From NCBI GenBank assembly GCA_019454045.1, contig SKCR01006520.1:186001-250000 (forward strand): 64,000 nucleotides of DNA. The letters are read 5' to 3'. The stretch comes from Zanthoxylum bungeanum. Its lineage: Eukaryota > Streptophyta > Magnoliopsida > Sapindales > Rutaceae. This document shows positions 8,654-19,196 of this stretch, piece after piece (the first letter of the stretch is position 1; every line of letters starts with the position of its first letter). The position numbers and the translations under genes are program-made. The notes below the pieces were generated by a model. That model had not been told where the DNA came from, searched no databases, and was given only the letters and a program-made list of their open reading frames with translations.

Positions 8654-10633
8654 TGTTAGACATTATGTCCCATAGCGTCACTGTTTGTAAATGATATTGT
8701 ATTATTGTACAAAATTAACTATGTGATAATGAATTGCCTTTTGCCGTTTTGTAATGTTATTTACTTTGATATATAAATGGCGAAAGTCCATATGATTAGT
8801 ACCGGATTGAGATGATATGAGACAGTATCAATCCATAAAGTTTAATCATTAAATATCCCTAGTCGTAGTATTATCGAGATCGGACATCGATAATGCGGAA
8901 TAGACTAGTATTGCGCTTGTGCACGTTGTGAGGGCACAACGGCATAGTTCTCATATATTTAAGTATTGGATACTTATGCAAGTGCGATAGGAGGTTGTGT
9001 TTTACCGATGGTACGGAAAACAGCTTCGCTCTGGATAGACCCCGCGGAATCCCATTGGTAGTATGTCTACGTGTCTATGGGAGGCCGCATCAGGTAGGTG
9101 TATATGGTCTTAACCTGAGACTTACATCGCTAGTACTTGCGACAATCGGTAAACTTTGGTTTTGGTGGTTGGTAGTTTTTCCTTCTCCGGTTCTGTGTAC
9201 ACCTCTTCTGGGTTTATCGAGAATCGTAGTGTACTGGATGTAATGTCAAGATGGAAGTATCGCTTCAGACATATGGAGGCGATGATCACGCAGGACACAG
9301 AACTAGTACTCTATAAAAGGTTGCAACCGTCGGGACAATATGACCAGGTCAGGATTGTCCGATTTAAAGAGACTAGTTGCTTGATGTCCGATATATGTTT
9401 CGTACGGGGCAGACACATCTCCAGCCCCAGGCCTAGCATGTGATCATCCGATACTGGATCGATGTACGCAATACTACGGTATACTACGCTTGATACAGAT
9501 CTTATATTCCTATAAGAATATTTCTGGAGAATTGGGTAGGCATGGCGCTTTGCTAGAAGCCAACCTTGTCTTGTGAATCGGTATAGACGTAGTACGAGGT
9601 ACGTACGTGTTCGGATTATCCGACGACCGGATTTACTGCCAAAATATCCGGAGATCTCTTGGGTCGCTTCCTGAAGATTCACCTATGATATTTGATTCGG
9701 ACTTAATTAATCTTGGATTAATTACGGAGAAACTTTATCTCGGATAAAGTGCCTTAGTTTAGAGAGAGAACGATTAATTTGGAATTAATCGACAAAATTA
9801 TTATATTCGATATAATAATCGAAATTCGATTTCGACGCGAAATTAAAATTAGATTTTAATTCGGGCAAACGAGTTTTAAAATTAATCGTTGATAATCGTA
9901 CGACGTAAATAATAATTTCGCCAGGCGCAATTATTTATTTAAATTCGGTTTAATTAACGTCGCGACGTAGCTCGGTATTTCGGAAATATCGAACCCGAAC
10001 GCGTGAGTGGACGTGGGCCCACTTTCATTGGGAAACGTGTGGGGCCCACATGACACTGTCATTACATTGCATGGTGTTAGTGTACAAAACACTCTATGGC
10101 ATTGCATGGTGATAGTGTATAAAACACTCTATGGCATTGCATGGTGATAGTGTACATTCACTCAATTGGTTTGCATGGAGTTTGAGTGTTGGACACTCTA
10201 AGCCATTGCATGGTTTGTGTCATAGATTTATTATTAATTTAATAAATTATGGCATAAATATAAATTGATTTTTGGTAAAACAAATAATCAATCACACACA
10301 ATTCTCTCTTCTCTCTCAAAATGCCGTGACTCTCCATGGAAGAACAAGGAAGATTTGATCATCCATTCTCCATTTTTGCTAGCACAAGCAAGGGATCAAA
10401 AGAGGTGATAGGGAAACCATCAAAGAGCAAGGAATACACAAGCTTGGAGCTTGTAGTCTTCTTCCTCCTCTTGGCCGAATCCTCCACCACTTGGAGCTTC
10501 TACCATTTGATCTTCTACTTCATCACAAGGCATTGTAAGTATGATTCCGCCATACTTCATGTTTAAATATATATTCTTTATAGTATTTCACATGCTTAAT
10601 CTTTGTTTGGGACCTATATAATAGAACCCAACA
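8654..10633 (+). repeat. Copia-2 3' LTR
   Basis: Direct repeat of 354-2327, 1980 bp. Most differences are isolated one-base indels. There is one odd local replacement at about 9171-9188, where GGTAGTTTTTCCTTCTCC stands for GGGGACCTTAACC. The TATA-like site is 9312-9320, the hairpin run 9700-10000, the tandem repeats 10065-10210. Confidence 0.95.
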
Positions 10634-10638
10634 GTTTG
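10634..10638. other. Target-site duplication (right) of Copia-2
   Basis: GTTTG, identical to 349-353. Downstream the Copia-1 leader resumes with TTGGCCAAAGTCAA. Confidence 0.92.
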
Positions 10639-11400
10639 TTGGCCAAAGTCAATACCTTTTTCCATCGCAGATGGGTTTGAATCATGAAGGCTTTGTTATA
10701 TATTGGTGTCTTGTCCTAGTTGTGATTTGTTGGCCAAATTCAAGATCACTTCTAGTCCATCGACATTGATTACGAAGCTTTCCAAGGTCAATGGGTTCCG
10801 CTTAACTGGGATCACTAAGTTTGTTGTGCTAAAGCCAAGGCTTAGTTGATTCAGAGGAAAAAGGTTACAGAATATATTGGCATATATTGGCATATATAAG
10901 ATATATGTTTCGGACTTGGATGTCCACCTACTGGATCTCGGAATTGGATGGGGTCCAATTGATCTTAGAGATCTACCTAGTTAATTATCATACAATTTGT
11001 TAGACAAAGTCAAGATTGTGTGTTATTTAGCCCACTAGGAAATAAGGTTTCCCGAGTACTCCACAGAGGGTTAGAGGCTCACCGAAAAATAGTGGGAGAC
11101 AAGTATTAAATTTACAATATTCGTTTAGTTACTTGCCATACGCGCTCATTTCATATTTTTCGTCACATAAATTAATATATTAGTTGGACTAATATTTAAT
11201 GTTGTTTTAAATTAAACAGTTGGATTGTATTCAAACTATTTCAATTAATAGTTGATTTTATAATTGGATTATAGTAATCAATATAATTGAATTTAACCTA
11301 TTAAATTATTGTTGATTATATAGTTAGACTATAGTAATCATTATAATCAATAGTACCTAAAATCGTTGATTAAATATTTGGACTATTGGAATCAAGATAA
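10639..11400 (+). other. Copia-1 leader, distal part
   Basis: Continues the leader cut at 353. It carries the spaced TTGGCCAAAGTCAA-type motif (10639, about 10731, a weak copy near 10826, and near 10999), followed by a block rich in hairpins of the form AATTGGATT / AGTTGGACT (about 11170-11400) directly before the gag remnant. The same block is shorter in Copia-2. No gene. Confidence 0.8.
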
Positions 11401-12597
11401 TTGAAAGATTAGTGTTTAAAACATAATCCTGGGTGAAAATGTATTTAAACGAATTTAATTTTCAAATTGGGAATAAAACTTCAGGATAGTCCTGAAAACT
11501 AAGAAGTTACTTTATTTGATAAAATAACATCTTAGGCCTAAGCCCGGAGTTGAGCAAATAGTAGAACATGATATTTGGAATAATCATGTAATGATAACTT
11601 TAGTGCTTAATCCATTAAGCTTGCCAAATAGACTCCTTAATTTCTTAGTCAGAACTAAGGATTAGATCCTTATAGTATGATATTGAAATTGAAGGATCTT
11701 CATAGATATATCCTTAGATCTTAGAAGTACTAAATTGCAATAATAAACTCTTGGAGAGTTAATGGCTATACTTAAGGAGACAAAGCCAAAGTTTGCAATA
11801 AGGCAAGAAGCGCAAGGCGCACCTTACTTCGACATCCCAGAAGGCCAAGGCTTGGCCAAAGGCTTCTGGAGTGCGAAAAAAAAAGGCAAAGGCAAAGTCA
11901 TTATAATCTTCTGGGAAGAAAAAGGACATATCCCAAAATGTCGGCCCAAATTATGGTAAACGGGGTTACGGAAGTGTGACTGCCGTATGGACAAGGCAGA
12001 CATGAAGGAATTGAAGACGGTGCAAGGCTCCGACTTCAAATATGTTTGTCATAAATATGTTCACTACTAGTATTAAAATTGGATTTTAGATACTGAGTGT
12101 GGTACATAAATATGTACTGGTGTGCAGTATCTGCTGATTAGCAGGATACAGACTTCAGTTGAGATTAATCTGTGAATCGAAAACGGGACGAAAGTCACTG
12201 TTTTAACCGTAGATACCTAAGTTTAGGAACTACCCTTCGGCTGTGTACTTAAATTAGGAAACTGTTAAAATATAACTAGTTTGACTAGGAACATTATCTC
12301 TATATCAGGGTTTAACCCGTTGAGAGTATACCTTTATATTCTAGAATACTAAAGTGTTTTATTTTATAAAGATGATATTGAGATAACCACATTAGATGTG
12401 AATAACAGTATTTATATTTTGAATATAAAAAAATCTCAAACGTATAACATGACAAACAAATAGCTCAAACTGATTTAATCAGTTGAGACTTATTTGCGGC
12501 ATTGTTGTCTGGGACACAATTAAACAAGAATCGTATATCCACACTTTCGAACAGTGGGTACTAGGACAAATTTGAATCTAATCAAATAAAGTATACG
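11401..12597 (+). pseudogene. Copia-1 gag and early pol remnant
   Basis: Alignable by eye to Copia-2 gag-pol but full of stops and deletions. A 65-residue frame at 11762-11959 still shows the Lys-rich Gag tail and a broken knuckle (KGHIPKC). Near 12075 the protease triad region reads GATACTGAGTGTGG against GATTCTGGTTGTGG in Copia-2, so DSG is lost. Near 12210 the stretch GTAGATACCTAAGTTTAGG holds stops that Copia-3 shares exactly (near 29727). The piece ends in the GAG-pre-integrase domain where Gypsy-1 inserted, and resumes at 36933. Confidence 0.82.
12593..12597. other. Target-site duplication (left) of Gypsy-1
   Basis: ATACG before TGTGGGAAC; the matching site after the other LTR is CTACG (36933-36937), one mismatch. 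Copia-3, uninterrupted here, reads GTCTACGAATC, so CTACG is the original and the left copy has mutated. Confidence 0.75.
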
Positions 12598-13273
12598 TGT
12601 GGGAACACAGAAACTGGGCGACGCATGCTGTCCCGGGCTCGCGGCCCGATCGGGAGTACGGAGTAGCCACGGGGGACTAAACCGGAGAATAATGGAGTCG
12701 CCACCGGTGTGAACCGGGAAAATGAGATTTAAGGCCGCACTCACCCCTCGCAAGGGAAGACCTCAAACCGTTGGGTTCAGAATGGTCCCTTACTTATGCC
12801 ACTTGTAATGAAAGGATTTATGTAATAATTTAATCAGGCTTAAGTAGCACTTATTCCAAGAGTATCATGCTTCTAAATTCATATGTACAAAATAAAACTT
12901 ACACCTAAGTTTACATATATTTCACATCTAAGATTGCATGCTTGAAAGTACATCAAATGAGCGACAAACATACAACTTCACTGGCATATTATATTCAAGA
13001 AAACACAAGCACACATACTAACCACACAAGCACACATGTGAGCACCTTCTCAAGTGGTACGTGGAATTGTATCCCAAGTACAGACCGTACTACCATCCAT
13101 TCAGAATCGGCTACGGAATTTATGTCTGGGTTTCCATCCGATATACCACAAGAAATAATACTCAAATGTTCTCATGACATAGGTATATGAATCGTAATAC
13201 ATTAAACACATTGTATTCATACATGTGGCGATAGCTACTAGGAAAACTATGTATGAAATCTGATGAAAAGGAC

Positions 13274-13700
13274 TCAGTTCAGTGGGTGCGCGTTCGCGTA
13301 GCGTTTGAAAATGCGTTCAAACGGTAAACAGAAGGTTCGTGTTCCTATAGCGTTCGAGAACGCGTTCGAACGGAACCAGACCTGATGCATGATAAGACTA
13401 AGAAAGTGCGTGTGCGTTCGCGTAGCGTTCGAGAACGCGTTCGAACGGAACCAGACCCGATGCATGATAAGACTAAGAAAGTGCGTGTGCGTTCGCGTAG
13501 CGTTCGAGAATGCGTTCGAACGATAAACTGAAGGTTCGCGTTCGTATAGCGTTCGAGAACGCATTCGAACGGAACCATACCTGATGCATGATGAGACTAA
13601 GAAAGTGCGTGTGCGTTCGCGTAGCGTTTGAGAACGCGTTCGAACGGTAAACATAAGGTTCGCGTTCATGTAGCGTTCGAGAACGCGTTCGAACGGAACC
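13274..13700 (-). repeat. Array of CGTTCGAACG palindromes in Gypsy-1 LTR
   Basis: About ten close copies of CGTTCGAGAACGCGTTCGAACG, a near-perfect inverted repeat, set in units that also hold GTGCGTGTGCGTTCGCGTAG and a CAGACC(T/C)GATGCATGA segment. Reading frames across it (for example 13274-13744) are repeats in translation and not proteins. The array recurs at 34287-34700 in the other LTR, and a related one is in the Gypsy-2 LTR at 54655-54925. CpG content is high compared with the AT-rich surroundings. Confidence 0.85.
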
Positions 13701-13764
13701 AGACCTGATGCATGTAACACAAAGAATAAAGACAACAATGTCAAGCTCAGTATGTCCGATTAAA

Positions 13765-14240
13765 CGTATCTTGCATTCAACCGAACACACATCAACCGGC
13801 GCGGCAAAGCATCGTGGTAAAGGGCTTTAACCCCTCCCCATAGGGGATCTTTCATTCCACTTACTAAGCTCATGCGCTCGATTGAATCATGCATACAAAG
13901 AATTAAAAGCAATAATATCAAACTTGGTATGCCCGATTGAACGTATCTTGCATTCAACCGAACACACATCAACCGGCGCGGCAAAGCATCGTGGTAAAGG
14001 GTTTTAACCCCTCCCAATAGGGGATCTTTCATTCCACTTACTAAGCCCATGCACTCGATTGAATCATGCATACAAAGAATTAAAAGCAATAATATCAAAC
14101 TTAGTATGCCCGATTGAACGTATCTTGCATTCAACCGAACACACATCAACCGGCGCGGCAAAGCATCGTGGTAAAGGGCTTTAACCCCTCCCCATAGGGG
14201 ATCTTTCATTCCACATACTAAGCCCATGTGCTCGATTGAA
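13765..14240 (-). repeat. Three tandem repeats of about 177 bp in Gypsy-1 LTR
   Basis: ATCGTGGTAAAGGG starts recur at 13811, 13988 and 14165, spacing 177. Each unit also holds CAACCGGCGCGGCAAAGC, CCCCTCCC(C/A)ATAGGGGATC and GCTCGATTGAATCATGCAT. Because 177 is 59 codons, a 181-residue minus-strand frame stays open across the array (13760-14305). It has no recognisable domain and I regard it as a by-product. The right LTR has the same three units (34755-35240). Confidence 0.88.
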
Positions 14241-15276
14241 TCATGCATAAATAAGCAACATGCAGAATTCAAGTGACGAAAAATAAATAAACCAAAGCAA
14301 TACAAAACAAAATAGGGTGCCGTTTACTCAAGCGGTACGTGGAGTTGTATCCCGAGTACAGATCATACTACCGTCCATTCGGAATCGGCTATGAAATTTA
14401 TGTCCGGGTTTCCATCCGATATACCGCGAGAGTTGACACATCTCTCATTTTATTCCATAGCCACAACATACAACATCTCATAATTCATGCATATTTATCT
14501 ACTCAAGAGCCACAACATGCATTTCAATATGACAATCATGCAAGCAATACTCAATAAATAATACAAGTAAAAATAAAAAAAACAAAAAAATGAGTGTGAA
14601 AGATACCCTCAGGTCTAACCTTTTGCCAACTTTCAGGCTTGCGATTCACGGACGTCGGAAGGGTACAGCTCCTCAACTTCTCCGGTTCACTGGTTTAGCG
14701 TCCTAGCTCACTGCTTTGCTGTTTTGCTTGCTGTTCGAACTCCGTTCTGCTACTGTTCGGCCTCTGTTTTGCTGCTCACTGTTCAGGTCACCTGTTTTGA
14801 CGTTTCAACGGACTGTTTGAGTTTTTGTGTGGGTTTTTAGTGCAGTCTTGTGTGATTATTTTAAGGATTATGAATGCAGTTTTTATGTTACTGTGTTAGG
14901 ATTTTTAGGGCTGTTTGAGGGCTAATAGGAGTGCAGTTTTTTTATGTTACTACTTTAAGGTTTTTAGGGATGTTTTAAGTGTATTTTGTGCGTGTTTTAG
15001 GGGTTAAGTACTGCTGTTTGGGCGTGTAAAACAGTGCAGTTTTTGTGTTCACTGCAGTTCGGTTTTTGGTTGTAATTTTTGGTGATGGAGGGATGCTGTA
15101 TAGGGCTGGTTTCGGTGGCTGAGGAAGATATAAAGGCTTGTTATTTTCGGTTATGGAGGGGTTAAGGAGGGTATGTGTTCGGCTATGGAGTGAGGAGATG
15201 AAAAGAATATTTTTTTTGTTACTTATCCTTGTGATTGGCGTGTGCTAGGAGAGATGAATGCCTTGGTTAGGGGTTG

Positions 15277-15286
15277 TTTATATAGA
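15277..15286 (-). promoter_or_regulatory. Candidate TATA box in Gypsy-1 3' LTR
   Basis: On the minus strand CTATATAAAC lies within CTTCTCTATATAAACAACCC, about 0.65 kb into the LTR in element direction. The right LTR keeps it at 36275-36284. No start site can be seen. Confidence 0.4.
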
Positions 15287-15941
15287 GAAGGCTAGGGCTT
15301 CACCTTGTCTCACAAGGAAGGGATTTTGGCATTAAAGAGAGATATGATTTGGTGTTTGAGCAAGGAAAGTCAAAGATTGAGGGGGGACAAATCTTGGCTA
15401 GATTAGGAATACAAAATATTTAATTTGTTATGATTGATTTTAATTAGGCATGACATCCTTTTAATTTAGTATGTGATTTGTTTGGTTAGGAAGTTAATAT
15501 ATTTGATTTATCTTTATTAGGTATGATTATATTTTTTTGTTTTATTTAATTGGTAAATGGTTTAATTATTTTTTTAATATTATTTTAATTTAATTTTCCA
15601 TGTGTTTTAAATGTGTTTTATTAATTGGGATGTGTTTTATGGGCTTTGGGGGGCTAATTGGGCTGGGGTGCGAGGCTAGCAGCAAAACCAGAAATACCGA
15701 CTCCGTTCGAACGCCCATTCGAACGCTACACGAACGTCCGCAATCTGCCTGACGTTCGAACGAAGTAACGAACGCAGCACTAACGAAGACAGTGAACTTG
15801 TGAAATGAACTTGATGACGTACTTATTCTGAATTTCCCCTTCCGACCTCCGTTTCTCGCAATATCCTTAGCTAAAAAGATAGTGCCTCCAACTGAGACTC
15901 ATCATCGGGTTTCACATGCGAAAATGAAATGCCTACAGTCG

Positions 15942-15951
15942 CCCCCACTTT
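15942..15951 (-). other. Polypurine tract, Gypsy-1
   Basis: On the minus strand AAAGTGGGGG, four bases from the LTR (..GCGAC then TGTAGG). Gypsy-2 has the same tract before both of its LTRs (41624-41633, 58620-58628), within a shared CAAGTCC(C/T)ATCAAAGTGGGG context. Confidence 0.85.
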
Positions 15952-16029
15952 GATGGGACTTGTGCAGTGTGTGGTTTTGAACAATCCTATCAAAGTTATG
16001 CGATGCATTTTCACTTACCTGGCTCGGCT

Positions 16030-16510
16030 GCTGCCTCGAGTTGAGTTGGTGCTGCAGTGGACCTCGATCCTGGGACGCATCCCAATAACTGCAACCGACA
16101 ACGGGGGTACCTCGACCCTAGGCACCTTGACCCAATACCGCTGACAATAGGGACCTCGCCCTTGAACTGATGATGTAGTGGGCACCTCGACCCGGAACTA
16201 CAACTGACAGCGGGGGCACCTCGACCCTGGGCACCTCGACCCAACACCGCTGACTATAGGGACCTCGCCCTCGAACTGATGATGTAGTGGGTACCTCAAC
16301 CCTGGGCACCTCGACTGGAACTACAACTGACAACGGGGGCACCTCGACCCTGGGCACCTCGACCCAACACCGCTGACCATAGGGACCTCGCCCTCGAACT
16401 GATGATGTAGTGGGTACCTCGCACTCGACCTGGGCCCTCGACCCAACACCGCTGACCATAGGGACCTCGCCCTCGAACTGATATGGTCCTCGCCCCTTGG
16501 GACTCATCCC
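16030..16510 (-). repeat. 3' UTR tandem repeats of Gypsy-1
   Basis: GC-rich direct repeats in which GGGACCTCGCCC recurs at about 16149, 16258, 16382 and 16461 (spacing 79-124), alternating with GGGCACCTCGACCC, AACACCGCTGACCATAGG and TGATGATGTAGTGGG. They sit between the end of pol and the polypurine tract. Frames across them (16118-16615) are repeat translations without domains. Confidence 0.85.
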
Positions 16511-16805
16511 AAAAACTGAAATTGCGCTGACGCTGCTTGGCTCATTTCTGCCGCTTTTCTTCTCTTTCTTCGAACCTGCGAACACAAAAAAAAACAAAAC
16601 ACGAAGAGAATGCAATGTTACGTGTATGCATGAATGATTTTCTTATTCCGTTGGGTTAGGTCTTCTGCTAATTCCCGGTGACTGCTGCTCGGTCTTCTCT
16701 CCCTTAGGCAAAGTATTGCTTCAATCTGTCTACGTTGATCGCTCGGTGAACTCGTCCCCTCCAAGTCTGATAGCTTCACTGCTCCATTTCCCATTACATT
16801 CTGCA

Positions 16806-17165
16806 CTATGTAAGGTCCTTCCAGTTTGGTCTGAATTTTCCTCTCGAATCTGTCGTCGACGGCCTCGACTGCTTAAGTACCAAATCACCTTCTCTGATCT
16901 TGGTGGGACGTACTTTCTTGTTGAATGCTCGGGCTAGTCTCTTCTGATACAACTGCATGTGATACAAAGACTTAGTTCTCTTCTCATCCAATAGTGCTAA
17001 CTGATCGAACCTCTGTGCGACCCACTCCTGTTCCGGTAATTCTGCCTCTGCTAATACCCTCATAGACTGTATTTCCACTTCTACTGGTAACACTGCTTCC
17101 ATTCCATAGACCAAAGAGTAAGGTGTGGCCCATGTTGCTGTCCTTACTGATGTCTGTACCCCCAC
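16806..17165 (-). pseudogene. pol: Gypsy-1 integrase C-terminal part
   Basis: 119 residues that continue integrase after a frame break near 17165-17220. It starts with TATWATPYSLVYGMEAVLPVE, the conserved Gypsy integrase segment after the catalytic core. The AFNKKVRPTKIREGDLVLK stretch near residue 90 resembles the GPY/F-type C-terminal domain that contacts DNA, but the usual GPY is replaced by unrelated residues after KFRPNWK. A further ending in another frame lies downstream to about 16620. Confidence 0.85.
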
Positions 17166-17219
17166 AGAGCATATGGTAGTTTCTCTCGGCCCAATCTCTG
17201 CAGTTCTCTGTCATCTTGG

Positions 17220-17846
17220 CTAAACGTCTTTATAGGTCTTGTTGGCTGCCTCAACTGCCCCATTTGCCTGCGGCCTGTACGGTGATGACTTGTGGTGGCC
17301 TATCATGTACCTCTGCAACATTGCCTTCGTCTCTCCTTGAATCTGAACTCCGTTGTCTGTCACTACATGATGCGGCATACCATACCGACAAATGAGGTTC
17401 CGAGCTATAAACTTTGCCATCTGTTTTGCTGTAACATTGCGGAATGATTCGGCTTCCACCCACTTCGAGAAGTAATCTACTGCCACTACTATATAGCGAT
17501 GCCCATTCGATGCATTCGGTCGAATTTCTCCAATCATATCAATTCCCCATGCTGAGAAAGGCCACGGCTCTGACAGCCCGTGTAACTCTGTGTGTGGTAA
17601 GTGATTCAAATTACCATGTGTTTGACAATCATGACAGTGCTTCACCATTTTCGCGCAATCTGTTTCCATGGTTGACCAATAAAAACATTGTCTCACTATC
17701 TTGCGGGATAGATTCAACATGTTCATGTGCGGACCACATACCCCGGCGTGTATTTCTTCCATTACATGCTGAGCTTCTTTTTTTCTCAGACACTTCAACT
17801 GAATACCGTTTGCCTGTCTCTTGTACAGTTCCCCTTTCAAAACCAC
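17220..17846 (-). pseudogene. pol: Gypsy-1 integrase: zinc finger and catalytic core
   Basis: 208 residues. The HHCC zinc finger is visible (His33, His40, Cys71, Cys74). The core has the DDE triad: Asp103 in GIDMIGE, Asp164 in VTDNG and Glu199 in GAVEAANK, with the last two about 35 apart, as in Gypsy integrases. VAVDYFSKWVEAE and SSPYRPQANG are family signatures. The frame stops just after the core (NKTYKDV) and the rest is in another frame, so the enzyme is broken here. It overlaps the RNase H frame by 10 bases, meaning a further frame change at about 17840. Confidence 0.9.
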
Positions 17847-18814
17847 ATACTGGAAGCTAACTTCTGAATGGCTATTCTGTCTTTTCTACCTGCCCCTTCC
17901 GGGAGTTCGCCATGTTCCAGATACCTATGAATGTCATAATACCAAGGTTTACCGTCGTCGACCTCAACTTCCAGAATTCTTTCTATCTCATAAACAGGTC
18001 TGCTCATTGTTGTCAGTATCAACGGTCTCATCACTAACTTTTCTGGATTTTCCCAAGTTGCTGCAAGTGTAGCCAATGCATCTGCCATCTGATTCTCTTC
18101 TCTTGGTAAGTGCTGAAACTTACACTCGGGGATAACCTGTGCCAACTTTCTGAGGTGAAAAAGGTAAGGTTTCAACCGTTCTTCTTTCAATTCCCATTCT
18201 CCTCGCATCTGCTGGACCACCAACATAGAATCTCCGTAGACTTCCACACTCCCGGCCTTCAAGGCTATCAATGCTGTCAAACCGAAAGCACATGCTTCAT
18301 ACTCGGCCATGTTATTAGTCACTCTGAATGTCAACCTCTTGGCTAAAGGCAAAGTCTCTCCCTCGGGGGTCACTATCACGATCCCAATTCCGGCTCCCTT
18401 GTAATTCACTGCTCCGTCAAAATACATCTTCCATCTCTGGACTGTTATTGCTTGGATCTCTTCATCTGGAAATTCAAACTTATACTGATCCCCCTCAACA
18501 GGTTGCATTGCCAGAAACTCTGCTACTGCTCGCCCTTTGATCACTTTGGAGGTGAGATACTCAATGTCAAACTCTGTCAGCAATACCAACCATCTGCCCA
18601 ATTTTCCCACTAGCGACGGCACCGAATGAAGATATTTTAGAGGATTCTCCTTTGCCACTACCTGGATCTTGTATGATTGGAAGTAATGTCGCAAATTTCT
18701 GGAAGCCCATACCACTACAAGACAGATCTTCTCAACTTCCTGATATCGAGCCTCATACGGGAGCATCTTCTTACTCAGATAGTAAACTGCATGTTCCACC
18801 CCTGTCTCATCTGC
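17837..18814 (-). pseudogene. pol: Gypsy-1 RNase H plus archaeal-type second RNase H
   Basis: About 325 residues after an in-frame TAG at 18815-18817 (in GAMMV-stop-ADETG). The first part, AVYYLSKKMLPYE to VIKGRAVAEFLA, is the element's own RNase H; the last acidic site is AEF in place of the usual ADF, as expected of a degenerate tether. From QRWKMYFDGA on (GTG-based residues 121-250) a second RNase H has its four acidic residues: Asp128, Glu166 in NNMAEYEA, Asp190 in YGDSMLV, Asp240 in MADALA. A doubled RNase H of this type marks Tat/Ogre elements. Both remove RNA from the RNA:DNA hybrid during reverse transcription. Confidence 0.88.
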
Positions 18815-18817
18815 CTA

Positions 18818-19196
18818 CACCATCATAGCCCCCAGTGCTTCTGATTCTATAGCCAAATACAATATCAAAGGTCTGCCCGGTCTCAGAGGTTTCAATACAG
18901 GAGGCTTTACCAAATACTCTCTGATTTTGTCGAAGGCTGTCTGACACTGTTCATTACATCTCACTGGCTGATCTTTTCTCAACAGTTTAAAGATAGGTTC
19001 ACATACTGACGTTAACTTGGCGATGAACCGACTGATGTACTGAATTTTCCCAAGAATGCTCTGACTTCTTTCTCTGTCTTCGGTGCAGGCATTTCTGTGA
19101 TTGCCTTGATCTTCTCGAGTCTACCTCTATTCCGCCCATTCCCACTATGACCAAGCAATTTCCCTGATGTCACCCCAAACACACATTTCTTAGGGT
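18818..19196 (-). pseudogene. pol: Gypsy-1 RT thumb and connection region, broken
   Basis: No long frame, but the reverse complement reads, across frame changes, KCVFGVTSGKLLG, then EVRAFLGK, a YISRFIAKLTSVCEPIFKLL segment, then PVLKPLRPGRPLILYLAIE, which is the usual link from RT to RNase H in Gypsy elements. It joins the RT frame to the RNase H frame and is interrupted by at least one indel near 19045 and by the TAG at 18815-18817. Confidence 0.8.

Larger units (their letters stand above)
354..10633 (+). mobile_element. Copia-2: complete-length Ty1/Copia LTR retrotransposon, gag-pol frameshifted
   Basis: Two direct LTRs (354-2327 and 8654-10633) beginning TGTTAGAC and ending ..CCAACA flank a Met-tRNA primer site, a leader of about 2.3 kb, one gag-pol reading direction (4683-8639) and a polypurine tract. 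The exact GTTTG duplication shows it is one insertion into Copia-1. Pol order is protease, integrase, reverse transcriptase, RNase H, the defining order of Ty1/Copia. Compared with Copia-4, the coding part carries about five small indels, so this copy as written cannot make the whole polyprotein. I do not assign a sublineage; LTRs near 2 kb are long for Copia. Confidence 0.95.
12598..15937 (-). repeat. Gypsy-1 3' LTR (left copy)
   Basis: 3340 bp, intact. On the plus strand it runs from TGTGGGAACA to ATGCCTACA, giving an imperfect inverted TGTAGG...CCTACA end pair. It contains the GC-rich block near 12620-12720, a palindromic array (13274-13700), three ~177-bp repeats (13765-14240), an AT-rich zone (15400-15620) and a TATA-like site. 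The right LTR has the same order and looks about 97% alike by eye. Confidence 0.92.

Noticed and set aside
353..10638. Copia-2 as two solo LTRs with an unrelated gene between them
   Set aside because: Primer site, polypurine tract, gag-pol order and the exact GTTTG duplication show one element.
13274..13744. Repetitive Arg/Ser/Phe-rich frames on the minus strand of the LTR (also 34297-34742)
   Set aside because: Translations of the CGTTCGAACG palindrome array in several frames at once; no start context or domain.
13760..14305. 181-residue minus-strand frame with three near-identical 59-residue repeats
   Set aside because: It is the translation of the 177-bp LTR tandem repeat; the frame stays open only because 177 is a multiple of three. 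The other LTR copy (34752-35297) shows it too, with no sign of a domain or of codon-level constraint that I can see.
16118..16615. 165-residue minus-strand frame with repeated VEVPRVEVP
   Set aside because: Translation of the 3' UTR tandem repeats of Gypsy-1; it lies after integrase and before the polypurine tract, and has no domain.
17444..18346. Plus-strand frames of 70-138 codons opposite Gypsy-1 pol
   Set aside because: Shadows of the minus-strand integrase and RNase H genes.
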